Part shown: positions 23,739-36,000 of the stretch, piece after piece
Numbering within the stretch: the stretch's first letter is position 1
How the letters are laid out: every line of letters starts with the position of its first letter
DNA from: Biscogniauxia marginata
Taxonomy: Eukaryota > Ascomycota > Sordariomycetes > Xylariales > Xylariaceae
Assembly (NCBI GenBank): GCA_022695795.1
Contig: MU404096.1
Coordinates: 186,001 to 250,000 of the forward strand
Reading direction: 5' to 3'
Length of the DNA stretch: 64,000 bases
Translations under genes and position numbers: made by a program
Notes under the pieces: generated by a model
The model's database searches: none
What the model saw: only the letters and a program-made list of their open reading frames with translations
Told to the model about the DNA's origin: nothing

Positions 23739-25473
23739 TCAGTCTTCAACGACCCTTTCGAACCGCAAATAAAGCCAGTCGCTTTTCGGGTGACCTGTAT
23801 ACGCATCTGTAGGTTCGATACCCTTGTCGTCGACGATATGGCTCGTGTAGTTGGAGTATATCGCAGCAATAGTGAGTTTCATATCTGCGCGAGATAATTA
23901 GCAATACTTTTATCACAGGATTGGGGAGTGCCTAGAAACTGGCGTCGCTTACCGTGCATGGCAAAATTTGAACCGAGACACATCCTGCCGCCGCTGGAGA
24001 ACCCCCAGAACTGTCGGTGGACATCCTTTCTCTTTTCGTCGTCGTCTCCGCCCGGGAGCCAGCGCCTATGGTCCCATCTCTCAGGGTCTGGGAAGGCCTT
24101 TTCATCGCGGTGAAGATTGAACGCCGAGGCAGAGACCCGGATGCCAGCTGGAACTTCGTAGGGTCCGATAAAGCATGATGGGGCGGGAGTAACCCTCGGC
24201 TCTGGGCCGCCGGCTGGTGCATACCGTCGTACGGTCTCCAAGACTATGGCATTAAGTATGGGCAAACCGTCCAACTGCTTTGAGTCTACCATGGTCATTT
24301 TTCCGTCTGCCCGGAGACGCATGTTAGGATTCATCGATAGTAGCTCGGCGCGGAGTTGCCGTTGAAGATCAAGCGATTGGGACAGATGATGAGATAAGTA
24401 AGTAAGAGCGACTCCAGTAGTCTCCTGGCCGGCCAGGACATGATCTATGACCTCGGACGCCACGGAGAGTTCCGGCTTTAGAATCGCAGTAGAATAGATA
24501 GGCGATCTCGCGCCGTTCGTTTTCTCCTCTCTCTCAAGGCCCGATAGAAGCGTCCGGACAACGACGGGGTCATCGGCAGAGCTGATAGCCGAGGGGCCCG
24601 AATTTTGTAAATAATGGATTGCGGCGTCGCTGTGCGTCTTACACCAGGTCTCGAGCTCTCGATTCGCAGCATTAACCCAAGAAGGAGTTAGACTCACTCC
24701 CAAGCAGCCTAACGCCTTCGAAAGTCGAGGTAATTCCTGTGCAAAGAAACCGTACCCTTTGCGAGTAGAATACAAATTGAGCCAATGCTTGCGAAAGGCT
24801 TTACTCTGTATGAAGTTGGCGCCATGACGGATGCCAAAGCAATATGCGGATATAAAGTCCATAGCGACGGCACAGAACAACGAGTGCACGTCAATCCCGT
24901 GTGGAATCTGACTTTCTGACATCGAATCCTCTAGTAAGGGTATAAGTCTAGTGTTCAGGATCACGTCTGATTGGGCCGCGAGGGAAGCAGAAGAGTTAAT
25001 GAAGGATTTCGAGTATACATTAGACACCATCCGCTTCCTAATCGAATGTTGTTTCGCCTGGACTGAAGAGAACATGCAAGGAACCCTTTCTCGGTTTAGA
25101 ATTGACTGCATGTGTGTATTAGATATGGAAATACGCACCCATAATTGTCAAAAACAGAATACCACTGATGCTTGTCAAAGCCGCCTTGGTAGATGGTCTT
25201 TACTCCCTCGATGTTATTGATACTCAGCTCGTCAGGACCAACTCGGACAATGGGCCCATGTTGCCGGTGAGCTATGTATAAGGTGCGGTTCTCTCTGCCC
25301 TTGAATCTCGCCCAGAGGATCCAAGCCGGTGAGATTGAGCAAGACCAGTGCGCTTTGGGGATCTTCCTCAACGGCGACAGAACTGCGGGATAAAGGATGT
25401 ACTGATACACGAGTACAAGAAGGAGAAGTATGACAGCCGAGAGAAGCAGATCGGAGCTTCTGAGCGTTGCCAT
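23739..25473 (-). CDS. Cytochrome P450 monooxygenase (three exons)
   Basis: On the minus strand exons 25473-25139, 25085-23953 and 23884-23739 join into 537 residues; the introns are 53 and 68 bp. The join at 25139/25085 restores DNYG-VPCMFSS, and the last join gives FAMH-DMKLTIAAIYSNY. Features in order: a membrane anchor at about residues 8-33 (LLLSAVILLLLVLVYQYIL), the Pro-rich hinge LRKIPKAHW, the helix-C region (SVQAKQHSIRKRMVSNVYSKS), the I-helix with the canonical oxygen-activating AGQETT, the ExxR of the K-helix (ETVRRY), the PERF-like DPERW, and the heme loop FSSGGRMCLG with its cysteine ligand. All catalytic signatures are present, so the enzyme should be an active ER-anchored monooxygenase. 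The substrate is unknown; no polyketide, peptide or terpene synthase lies nearby in the window, so a cluster role is unsupported. Confidence 0.92.
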
Positions 25474-26343
25474 AATAAACGACTTGCTGGGTGCGCGGTA
25501 GAGGGCCGACGGCGGTAAGTCGACCTAGTTCGAAGTTACAAAAGTGCCCGAGACCACTATATATCCAGATAGATATAAGATGCCGACTTATCTTTCCGTT
25601 CAATTTATATATAAAGAAACATCCTAGAATCTAGAGGGAGCACTCGGGGAGAGTGCCCTATTTCCTGGAGTCGAATAACACAAAGAGCAATGTTCAAAGG
25701 GGTAAATTGACAACAGGCGGGAAAGGCCCAAGTTGTATATCCAGATATGTGCATATAACAGTATAATGCATATATGCCTTAAGAAACCGATGATTGACAT
25801 AAGCGGTTCAATGACGCAGGGTGGCTAGCCGGCACTAATCTTTCTAATCTACCTTATGTGCCTAAATTAAACTCAAAATACTTTATCTCCCTCTCCCCCC
25901 CTTCTCTCTCTTTCTCTCTCTCCCACCACAATCCAACCCGCGACATAAGAGGGCCTGTAAACTAGGGTAGGTACCTGTTAACAGCCCAATGATAAGCGCT
26001 ATGCTTGTTTGAGGGATATTCGATAGGATGACTCTACAAAAATTGACTATAACGAGGGAACCCACTGTAATTGCTGGCTAGTGGCGTTCTATTTCATGCA
26101 AGTCACCGTTTGTTATTTCTCCATGGATGCCTCGGGTTTTCAACACATCGCCGCGTGACAGAAATTTTATATCAGGGGTACTGAGACCTCTTAACACAGT
26201 CCGGCAGAGACAGCATGGACAGACAGTCAAGTCGGGGGTTTCATCCGACATCTCATATCGAACCTTCGACTTCACCTTCGATCTACCACCCTGAACTGAT
26301 AGACATCTTACACGAGTATTCAAACTCGTAAAACTGACCTCCC
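25474..26343. other. Divergent promoter region between the P450 and the F-box gene
   Basis: No gene seen. A pyrimidine-rich tract lies at about 25888-25925. Confidence 0.6.
25557..25566 (-). promoter_or_regulatory. TATA box candidate for the P450 gene
   Basis: Minus-strand GGATATATAG lies about 85 bases before the start codon at 25473. Confidence 0.45.
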
Positions 26344-28320
26344 ATGGAATCTCCAAGCTTTGTCGAGCCCCCGAGGCTCGACACCTTGCCCACCGATGTC
26401 CTCCTGATCATACTTTCACATCTAGACATAGCCCAGAGCCTTGCAAATCTAGCAGCGACCTGCCAGCGCCTGAACCAGTTGGTACAGGCGAGCGGCTGGC
26501 GCATCTTCGTTGTTACATGCTTCCCGAGCCTCTCGCTTCCAACGCCGGATTCTACAGATGGCTGGAGGCGTCTCGCACAAGGGCTCACCTCGCAGACACG
26601 CGATTGGGAGACGCGGGCATTTCAATTCTGGACCATACTGCCAGCGGAGAGGCGCCGCCCAAACGGGCGAGCGTACCATGTCGGTAACCGTCCCCAGTCG
26701 ATACCAGGCAACATCATCGTGGATGCCCACGCTCAGTACGAGGGCAAAACTGAACATGAACTCGTGGTCTGGGGCTCTGGCGAGGATATTTTCGCCCGTA
26801 TTCGGCGGAAACACGGGCCCAAGATTCGGTCGGAAGAATGGCATAACTACAGAGGCTCACAATCGGGCAACAGCGCAGGTAGAGATGACACTACTTCCAT
26901 ATCTATAGTAAAAGGACCTGTATCCGGAAAAGATGACATCCCTCGGGCGCTGGTCGGCCGGGCAAATGGTGACCTCCGCTTGTTATCCATGGACAGCCCG
27001 ACCTTTGGCCGGACGCTCATGAGATTCCACCCGCCATCTACAGAAGAACAGGCTATAGACCAAAGAGAAATTCAAGCAGTGGATTACTGTGGCCGGGGTG
27101 GCATTATTGCGGCCGGAACCAAGGAAAACATACTCCTCTACCCTCTCGGCGGTCCAGATAATGGCCATATTGGAGAAAGCAGCGACGCCGTGAGCGGCGA
27201 TGCAGATGATCTACTTGCCGAGCCTCTTCACTCTATCTCCTTGAAAGACGCACCCGAAACCACACCTTTTGAATTCATCCGATCAGTTAAATTCATGAAC
27301 CAGGAGACCGTGGCGGTTTCCTTGAACAAAAGCCACAAGCCAATTTACTACTTAACCGTGACCCCGACCGGCCTCGAGATCTCCGGCGCGGCCAGCGCCA
27401 CGAACGACTACTCGTCTCTCGAGTCCAGCCCCCGGACCGTCCGAGCTCTCCTGCCGGTAGACGTGAGCTCGGTCGCGGGCGGGGGCGGCAACGCCCTCCT
27501 GAGCGCGTGGGACGACGGCACGATCCGGCTGCGGGACCTCCGCGCGCCGCCGCGCGCGGTCGACCGGGTCTACCAGGACAACTTCGAGGTGTCGACGCCG
27601 ACCAACGCGCTGGTCTCGTACGGCCTGGAGCGCTTCGTCGCCGGCAGCGCGCACACGCACCTGGTCAAGATCTTCGACTACCGCTGGCCGCGGTCCTACT
27701 ACCACAGCGACCCGCTGCCCTGCGGCGCCGACGCGCCCTACCCGGCCCCGAAGCCGCCCACCGTCGCCGCCGCCGAGCCGGCCTTCGCCTCGGACCGCCC
27801 CCGCTGCGACCTCGCGCGCGGAGGGCCCTGCCGCTGGCACGCGCTCTCGCGCCACGACTTCTACCGCCCCAACTGCAACGTCTACCTCCCGCTGCGCAGC
27901 AGCAACAGCCACGTCGTCGTCGTCGGCCGCCGCCGCCACGCTGGCGCCGGTGGCGGCTCGCCCGTCTACTCGCTCGCCAAGCCGTCCGACGTCTCGCCGG
28001 CCCTGTACGCGGGTCTCTCGGGCGTGCTCGGCGAGATCCAGCTCAAGAACAACAGCACCGACGACAGCACCTACGTGTCGCGCGCCGCGGCCCACGAGTC
28101 CCCCTGGTGGCACCAGACCGTCGGCGGCCCCGTCGCCGTCCTCGAGACGGGCGACGGCGCCGCCGTCGACGACGTGGCCAGCTGCCGCCGCGTGCCCGAC
28201 ATCCGCCGCCAGGCCTTCGAGAGGGTCTACGACCGCGGCAAGGGGTGGAACCCGCTCCCGCCCCGCCGGCACCGGCTCGACGAGGAGCTCCAGCTTCCCT
28301 CCGAGCTGTCCGCGCGTTAA
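26344..28320 (+). CDS. F-box protein with C-terminal WD40-like region (single exon)
   Basis: An uninterrupted frame of 658 residues. Residues ~12-52 form an F-box (LDTLPTDVLLIILSHLDIAQSLANLAATCQRLNQ, described here by its LPTDVLLIILSHL core), the Skp1-binding module of SCF ubiquitin ligases. The remainder has repeated beta-strand patterns like a propeller: LVGRANGDLRLLSMD, VDYCGRGGIIAAGTKENILLYPL, LLSAWDDGTIRLRDLR, and FVAGSAHTHLVKIFDYRW. These resemble WD40 blades and probably present substrates, so the protein is likely an SCF substrate receptor. The target is unknown. The last ~300 codons are markedly more GC-rich (third positions nearly all G or C) than the first ~350, and this produces a long spurious open frame on the opposite strand. 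F-box identity is firm; the propeller call is inference from pattern. Confidence 0.85.
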   Translation: MESPSFVEPPRLDTLPTDVLLIILSHLDIAQSLANLAATCQRLNQLVQASGWRIFVVTCFPSLSLPTPDSTDGWRRLAQGLTSQTRDWETRAFQFWTILPAERRRPNGRAYHVGNRPQSIPGNIIVDAHAQYEGKTEHELVVWGSGEDIFARIRRKHGPKIRSEEWHNYRGSQSGNSAGRDDTTSISIVKGPVSGKDDIPRALVGRANGDLRLLSMDSPTFGRTLMRFHPPSTEEQAIDQREIQAVDYCGRGGIIAAGTKENILLYPLGGPDNGHIGESSDAVSGDADDLLAEPLHSISLKDAPETTPFEFIRSVKFMNQETVAVSLNKSHKPIYYLTVTPTGLEISGAASATNDYSSLESSPRTVRALLPVDVSSVAGGGGNALLSAWDDGTIRLRDLRAPPRAVDRVYQDNFEVSTPTNALVSYGLERFVAGSAHTHLVKIFDYRWPRSYYHSDPLPCGADAPYPAPKPPTVAAAEPAFASDRPRCDLARGGPCRWHALSRHDFYRPNCNVYLPLRSSNSHVVVVGRRRHAGAGGGSPVYSLAKPSDVSPALYAGLSGVLGEIQLKNNSTDDSTYVSRAAAHESPWWHQTVGGPVAVLETGDGAAVDDVASCRRVPDIRRQAFERVYDRGKGWNPLPPRRHRLDEELQLPSELSAR

Positions 28321-29326
28321 CTAAGACAATCAAGCCTTGGTGGATTATTTGATTTTTCTGGGCCGGGAGAGGGGGAGGTAGAGGAGGGAAGGAGTGGGGG
28401 TTGGATTTTTTTGTTGTTATTTGTTGTTGTTGCAATTATAGCATTGTTGTTCACTAAGAGGAGATAAGAGATAGATAGATAAATTAACAGTCTAGAGGAA
28501 TAAGAAATCAAAATGAATGTAGGTTTGCCAGTTTCTTAGAATTTAAACATTTATTAATTTACTGGGTCTAGATTTAAGGGGCGTATTAATTACCTATAGA
28601 AGAGGCAGGCAAATAAGTAAATTAAAGAAAAACAAACCGGCTTTAAAGTCATATAGCAATATAAAAAAGAGCCGAGGGACAAAATTTAAACATATTAATT
28701 ACCACGTTAAATAAAACAAACAAGTAAACGAGCCAAGACGGCCTTAAAATCATGAAGCTTAAATAATCTTTACATTTTCTTTTTTACTCATTTCTCTTTC
28801 TATTCTTTACACCTCCCAAAACCCAAGACGAAGACCTGGAATCTAAGTAGTTAAAGGAGAGAAAGGGGGCCTGTGCCCCAGCAATGGAACGTCTGTATGT
28901 GCCGGTGTCTGTCTGTGCTACGAGAATCTACGAAAATCTCAAAAACTATTCTGTCTGTCTGTCTCTTCCTCTCTCTTTAAACCTGCTTATCCATAGCTTC
29001 TTCTTTTCTTTTTCTTTTTTGGGCGTTTCTTTTTTTGTCGACGCAAAGATAGCATAGTATCTTTCCGGTAGCCGAGTAGAACAGAAGAAAAACAATTTCC
29101 AGTAGCAATCAAAAGTCCATTCTACGAAGACAATCTCACAATCTCCCTTTGGCAATCAAGAGTAAACACACCACACCGAAATAGCAGCACTCCAAACTGA
29201 TCAGAGGGAAATTGCCGAATGTAACGGCAGGAAAGGAAAGAGAGACAAGAGCAACACGACAGCACAGGACACAATCATACTTCCTAGTCTCACCACGGTC
29301 AAAAGCAGTCGTCAAAAGACAACACA
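28321..29326. other. Convergent intergenic region between the F-box gene and AIM21
   Basis: AT-rich 3' flanks with TTG repeats on the minus strand near 28410-28435; no gene seen. Confidence 0.6.
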
Positions 29327-32146
29327 CTACGAAACCACGTCGTCCTTAGCACTCTCCACCGCTTTCACCTCATCCCCTTGCTCTTTCTTTTCGACCGTTT
29401 CTTCTAGAATGGACTCGCCAGCAGTATTTGTCGCAAGTGTTTTTGTCTCCTCAACTGTGTCTCTATTTTCGCGTGGTTCCGCTTCGTGTGACTTGATCTC
29501 CGTCCCACTAATGCCGACTTCTGGTTCTTCGTCCTTGTAATTTTCTTCAACCTGAACCTCGTCCACTTTGGGTTCGTCAATTCTCGTCTCTTCAACCTTA
29601 ACCTTCTCGGTCTTAGGTTCCTCCTCCGAAGAGGCTTCTGGTCCGAAATTGTCTACCGTCATCGTACCTTCCTCGTCGATACTCCATAACGTACGTGTCA
29701 TAGAGAAAGTGAGGATAGGCTTACTATTATTGGAGAAAGCAGGCGGCGCGGCGGATGTTTCGGTGCTCTGACTGGAGGTCTTGGTCGGCGCCCTTCTCTG
29801 AGGACCACGGGCACGACCTTTCCTTGCGTCAGAGAGAGGAGCCTTTGGCTTCTCCTCGTGAGCTTCTTCTGCTGGGGGTTCTTCCTTCTTAGGGGCCTGA
29901 GGTCCTAGACGCAGACGATTGTTAAGGTCTGACATGAACCCGGCCTGGAGGGCAGCGATCTTCCCGCCCATAGGTCTCACCGGCACTGGTGGCTTCTGCT
30001 TTGCACCCGGCTCAGGTTCCTTAGACTCCGAAGCTGGCTTTGCAGGCCGGATCAGTATTTGGGGTTTGGGACGTTCCGGAACACTGGGCTTCGAGGTTGA
30101 GTCGTCTCCCGACCCCTGCTTCTTAGGGCGAACCGGGATTGTGGGTTTATGGGCAGCCGCGGGTCCCTCTACCGGAGAATTTGCAGCTTCTTCTGCCTGC
30201 GCCTCTTCGGTAGATTGCGGGGTAGAGACTGTGGTGGTGAACTGGAGTGAATCAGGCGTATCCTCCCACACATCGCGGCTGGGAAAGCGGCGGGCCATGT
30301 TGGGCCGGGGGGGGATCGCCTGGGCAACATGTGCCTGATGCTCTGCCCACGTTGGCTTCTGTTGCCGGTTGAGGAAGCTATCGGGATTAGTAGCCTCCTT
30401 CTCAGCGAGTTCCTCTTGTCTCCGGGCAAATGCCTGGGCAGGTGTCTCGCCGTCCCGTGGGGGGACATCCAGCACTGGGGCCTGAGACTTGGATTGAGCC
30501 TGCGTGGGCTCCGGGGTTGATACTTCAGCAGTAGTATGCACGCTGTTAGGTGCATCCTCCCAGATATCCCGACTAGGGAATCTTTGGCGGCGCTCCTCCA
30601 GCTTCTTAGCCTGAATCGCCTGTTCCTTGCTACTCTTCTCATCTTCGGGGAACAAAGGCTCGTACTCCTCGACGTCTTCCAATGGGGCTGAACGCACCTC
30701 CGGTGGCGGTGGGCTATAAATACTGGCAGGTCGGCTCGTGGGTCGGCTCTTGGGCTCCTCCATTTCGTATGCACTTCCGTGTCGTTCCGGAGGAGGCGCC
30801 ACAGCCGGCTCGAGTCCATACGGAGAAGCGTCCTTAGCGACTTCGTCCGAGGCCAGAACCGGGTGGAATTTGCTCCCGTGAGCACCTTGACCCTCAGCTG
30901 ACTCCTCATCACCAAACTTGACGTAGCCCTTACGACCTGGCTCATCGACGTGAATCACACCATCATCTTGTCCAGCAGCAGCACTCCCACCAAGGGTATT
31001 ATCAGGCTCAGTAGAGCCAGACTTTAAAGGAGATGTGTGGCCTTCGTCTTTAGGAACCGTGGACGGTGGTTGCGGCGAAGACATTCGTGATGTGTATTCA
31101 TCGGCTGCCTGGTACCCTACCTGTTCACTGGGGGTGCCCGCGTATCCGCTAGACGTACCTGTAACTGATGGTTAGAAACACTCCAAAGTTTGTCGGTAGT
31201 CTGCATTACCAAAACCGGCACCACGGCTGGCGGTATCCCGAACGATCTTATTGAGGTCCTCGCTGCTCAAAGCGTAGTCTTTGACGCGGTTATGTAGATG
31301 GTTATGAGTCTCCTTGTGCACGAGGTCAGGGTGCTTTTCATAGTAAGCCTTTTCGAGCTTGGCGGTAGATGCAACGCCGTGGCCATGGAGGCCGTAGCTA
31401 CCGGGTGGGAGATCACCAAATCCATTGCGAGAACTTGTCTTGCGGGTGTGATGGCGACCCTCAACACTGGGAGCTCTTGGCGGGGCAGGAGAGGGAGCTT
31501 GAACATCACCGGCATTCAGTAGCATAGGGACTCGCTGCCCAATCTCGGGAATGCCTAGTTCGTCCTCTGCATGGCTCTCGCTATGGTGAGAAAGCTGACT
31601 CGTGGTGCTGGCCTTCTTCTTCAAGCTTCGGCTCCCCGAGTGAAGTTGGTCTTCACTGCTAGGTCGTCCAATGCCGAACGAGGCAGCCCTCTCCGAGTCG
31701 GTACGGGTCACAGCAGCAACCCGTTGTTTGGCGCTCTGCGCAGGCATTGTGGGTTTCGGGGCGTACAGCTTGAGATTCTCGCCGACAGTTCTCGTCTGTT
31801 CTGGGAAACCAGACTGCGAGCGGCTCTCATCGGGCGATGTGCCCAGCTCCTCGATGGCGGCGGCATATTCTTGGCCTTCTTCGCCCACACCAGGCATATC
31901 TACGCTGGTGGAACGTTGTATCGACTCGCCAACCGCGAGGTGGCTCTGGCTATGCCTCGGGCTCTTCGGCACAAAGGGGTGCTCATTGAGAGGAGAAGGG
32001 GCGAAACGGTCGGGGTTGGGAGAAATGGAGCGATTGAACTTCCTCGAAGGACGAGGAGGAACCGGGGGTAGAGTGCCATTGTTTTCCTGACCCCTAGAGG
32101 GACGAGGCGGGATAGCTGGTGTTGATTGCATGGTGGCAGTAGACAT
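29327..32146 (-). CDS. AIM21: AIM21-like actin-regulating protein (two exons)
   Basis: On the minus strand exon 1 is 32146-31210 and exon 2 is 31158-29327, giving 922 residues. The 51-bp intron (GTAATG donor, TTACAG acceptor) joins GAGFG to TSSGYAGTPSEQ in frame. The protein is largely disordered. The N-terminus has proline-rich SH3 ligands (PAIPPRPSRG, LPPVPPRPSRK). The middle has the two RFPSRDxWEDxPxS repeats (RFPSRDIWEDAPNS and RFPSRDVWEDTPDS) typical of fungal Aim21 homologues. Further on come PIPVRPKK/PVPVRP repeats and a basic block (DARKGRARGPQRRAP), followed by an acidic C-terminus. In yeast Aim21 works with Tda2 at cortical actin patches, binding capping protein and limiting barbed-end growth during endocytosis, which links it functionally to the epsin in this window. 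Start chosen at the Met of MSTATMQS; the upstream Met at 32263 would add an unlikely hydrophobic leader. Confidence 0.85.
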
Positions 32147-32513
32147 ATCGAGGGAAAGGGGAGAAGAGATGCAGCAGTGACTAGCTGAGATGTCCCGAGG
32201 TTTTGCGATTGGGATGGAGCCGGTGACAGTGTGAACTAGTTCAGGTATCAAAACAAAAAGCACGTCAGCTACAGAGTCTCATAGGGGGCGGGCTAGTCAG
32301 CGCCAATTACGGCAATGGAGACGATGGGACCGACTAATAAAGGGAGAAAAGGATATATAGGGTAATTGTGCAGTAGTAGGAACAGTGCTCCAGATCGCAA
32401 GCAGAAATTTGCAGAGATAAGGGTTTAAGGCCATTTACACACCGCATAAAAACCACAAGAGGTGGAAGTTACTAAATCGCACACAACTTGGGCGCTGGGC
32501 GGTCTAATGCAGC

Positions 32514-32541
32514 ACTGGTACTGGTACTGGTACTGGTACTT
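32514..32541. repeat. TACTGG hexanucleotide repeat
   Basis: About four and a half perfect copies of CTGGTA in tandem. Confidence 0.85.
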
Positions 32542-32990
32542 GTCGACTCGTGATAGGAGTCGTCCGTATGTATGGAGACGTGGTTATCGAATAACAGCCA
32601 GCTTGTAGGGTTTCTCGAGCTGTGGCCTATCTCGGTCAGTCATCTTCGCCAAGCGGTGAAGAGATAAAGCAACACGCAAATTTTTTCTTTTGGAAGAGCG
32701 GGTGATAAGCTTATGAGGCTATCAGATAAAGGGGAAGGGCTAGCAAAAGTTGGAGTTGTGAAGGTTTGAGACACATCTTCGAAAACGGACAAGGAGGGGT
32801 GTTACCGCCAAACAAATGAGGTAGGCATGCAATATATAATTTACAGGTTATTGGTGGACGGCCATTGCTTGCAATGGTAGCGAACAACAAGCTGGCCGGA
32901 CGTCCGTTCTAGGGGACCACGGGCGTTTTCTAGCTGCTTGAGCGCAGACTGGAGCTGAAATGATGTGAAGGGGGAAAAAAGGTTTAGGTG

Positions 32991-33050
32991 ATGCTGGTGC
33001 TGGTGCTGGTGCTGATGTTGGTGCTGGTGTTGGTATTGGGGTTGGAGTGG
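32991..33050. repeat. GGTGCT-type hexanucleotide repeat
   Basis: Ten imperfect copies of GGTGCT/GGTGTT. On the minus strand it can encode alternating Gln-His. Confidence 0.8.
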
Positions 33051-36000
33051 GTTTTGAGCGAGTGCGAGCCAACAAAGAAGACTAAGTAGGCTTATTAGGT
33101 AAAGCGATGGAGGGGCTCGAATAACAAAACGCATTTAAACGCTCGCATCATCCACACACTTACACGTTGTTATGTCGCTTCGTCTTATTCGTTTGTAATG
33201 TTCTTACACCACAACCGAATGCTGATCTTGAATGGGGAAGAAAAAAACAAGATTCAGATTAAAAGGGGAAAAAGGTTCCAGGACAAGTTGACAAAGACAA
33301 AAATCCAGGATTGTAACTGTAATTGGAATTGGAATTTTCGTCAATTGATGAGTTTGCTTTAGGTAATTCGGTGTAGTCATTCGATGAGCCGACTTTGCCA
33401 ATACGAATCACGATGATGGCATGTTACCGCGAGGGGTGTCGGATGACTTAAATACCTTTGCCCGCAGTGAGCTGTAGCTAGTAGGTATACACCAATGCAG
33501 GACAGCTTTTCACCGTCATAGAATCCGCCCTGAGGTAGTTTCTATTAGCAACGAGCAATGCCCCTCGCCGACAGGGATGTCACCATCTTCGTCTGTCTAG
33601 GCAAACGGAGTGCCGGTAATGCCAGGTTCGCTACTACCACTGTGCTTTACTCTCGAGATCTTTACTGTGCAAAATGACAGGTGCCGAAGTGCTCCTCGCG
33701 ATGGACTCGCTTTCTGGGCCACTGCGTACTCTGGAGGTAGTGGTGAGTGAGCGTTGGGGAGGGCCTGAAACTTTCTGTGCTGCAAAGATGTCATAAAGCA
33801 TGGCATGGCGGGCATCGCGATCGATCTGCATTGATTGTCAAGGCGGAACAGACTAGAGCTTATCGATAGCAAGTTATCAGGAGTACGTTTGGGATACGCG
33901 TCTCGTTTGTGCATCATTACCCCTGGGCCCTAGTGGGTGGTCTAGGTATATGCTGGACGGGCCAATCGCTGCGTCGTAATAGTCAATAGCCTAGACTCAG
34001 TAGGTAGGCGGGGAGCGAGGACACGAGGACCTCTCCAAGCGGGGTAAGCCCCGTTTTAGTGTACATATGCACGAAAGCGTGGCTTACTGCTTGGCTACCA
34101 TGTCTATACCTACGCTACCGGAGAGATCGTCAACCTGCAACTCAAGTTGATGCAAGTGATCAGTTACACCGTAAGTCTTGATGACCCGAATACCTGTTAG
34201 GTTTTTCTATTTTATCTACCACCATGCCTCCTTTCAACAAGATATCCCTACAAATTACATCCATCTACCTAAGACCGAAGTGGAAGTTCCCAAGTTACCG
34301 GTACCTATCTCGCGTCTAAGTCGAAAGAGACTGGAAGACTCATACCTTCAACTGCCCCAGCTATGAGCCTCATCTGTTGAGATCTTCACACGCCTTACAA
34401 TACGTATGCACCTAAAAATATGTTCTATTTTAACGATATGGCTAGTCAGTCAGCTGCTACTGCAGCATGTAGTGTGGCTACACGATTCACAAAATTCTCC
34501 GCTCTGATCACGGTCAGGCGGGTGATACGGCCTGGCTGCATCTCGGTAAACCCGGAACTGCCTAGCGACGGTCTCGAAGTTAGATGGCTTTCTTTTCCCT
34601 TCTCCAAAAACCTACCCTCCATAGAAATCTTGGCTGAAAGCGTTCACGGCCGGTGTAGACTCCATCTTACTTACATATTTACCTGTTGTCCATGTACGTT
34701 GTCCCAGCTGAAAAATTGCAGTGTTGTCTGATAGGTCTTAGACATGTTAGATAAGTCCTCCCGCCAGTTCATTCCATCGAATAATAAAAGTGATGTGTAA
34801 CATGCGGCCGTTTTATTGACAAGTAGGAGACGAGGTCATCCTTACGTATGCCGGCCGCAGCTAAAATCTGCATACACAACAGCACGGCAAAGAACGGCAT
34901 CGAGAACGTGGTCCACAGTACAGTATGACCATTAAAAAAAACGTTCACCCGGCTCTCTCGTAGTCTCTTGTGTACCACCGTGGGATCGTAGAATCGCTCT
35001 CCGTAAGTCACATTCAACTTTCCCCACTGTCTAGAACACGGCGGCGTACAAGAGAAGAAGCAGCCAATTTCTGTTATTAGAGCCCACCCAACGGTTTCGC
35101 TGGCAGGCTGGTCTCTGTAAGACAGCAGAAAAAGCGAGGCTGCCTTGTGTTTTCTCTTCGTCTCATACACGTTATATATCCCTCAAAACGTTTAGATATA
35201 AAATCAGGGGACCCCTTTCTAGTGGTAAAACTCTACATATGTAACATAAGTATGTAGGTAGGTACCTTAGGTACGTACCTAGAAGTCTATGCCGGAAGTA
35301 TTCGGCTAGGAGCTCCCCTCTCCAGAAAAAGAAAGAAAAAGAAAAGAGGGAAATTCTAGTGGGAGGAACTGGATTCGTCACATCTCGTAACACAGAAATC
35401 GTGGCTTGATATTTCCCCACGATCTTACATGTAGATCTTGGCTTTTTATAATTACATAAAAATACCTACGCAACGATGTACTTACGTATCTTAACTTGTT
35501 CCTTACTTCACGGGTATTTTTAAACACTTAATATTAATATATTTAAGAAAAAAAATTAGTTTATAACGGTATATAATTAATAAAAATAAGAGAATCACGT
35601 ATGCCTTTAAAAATAAGTCTTTATTACTTTTTACTCGATATATGTTTAAAAGCACTTAGCTTACCTCCGTGGGTGTGTGTATTATACACATGTAGATTCC
35701 TTAGAATGGTATATAAAACCGACAGAGTGAGCAAGACTTCGATAAGTTCGATGCTTGTCAACTTTACTTTTTCTTACATATTGCTCTTTCGACTTTAATG
35801 TTTAAATATTCATCTTTATGCCTCCCTCTCTCTTGTACTTGATATATATACTTTAGTAGTTGATATAAGCTATCCGAGGTATGTATATACCTAGGTAGCT
35901 CATATTTAGGTAGCCACCTACATACGAGATTAAACCCCTTTTACGAATATATACCTATAATATCTACTTGCTTAAGCTACATACCTCTTAAGGAGGTGCA

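Noticed and set aside
27352..28272. 306-codon open frame on the minus strand
   Set aside because: It is opposite the GC-rich half of the F-box gene, is dominated by Ala/Gly/Arg/Val and has no family resemblance; high GC removes stop codons by chance.
34769..35170. 133-codon minus-strand frame with a hydrophobic patch
   Set aside because: No family resemblance, no splice support, isolated in AT-rich intergenic DNA.
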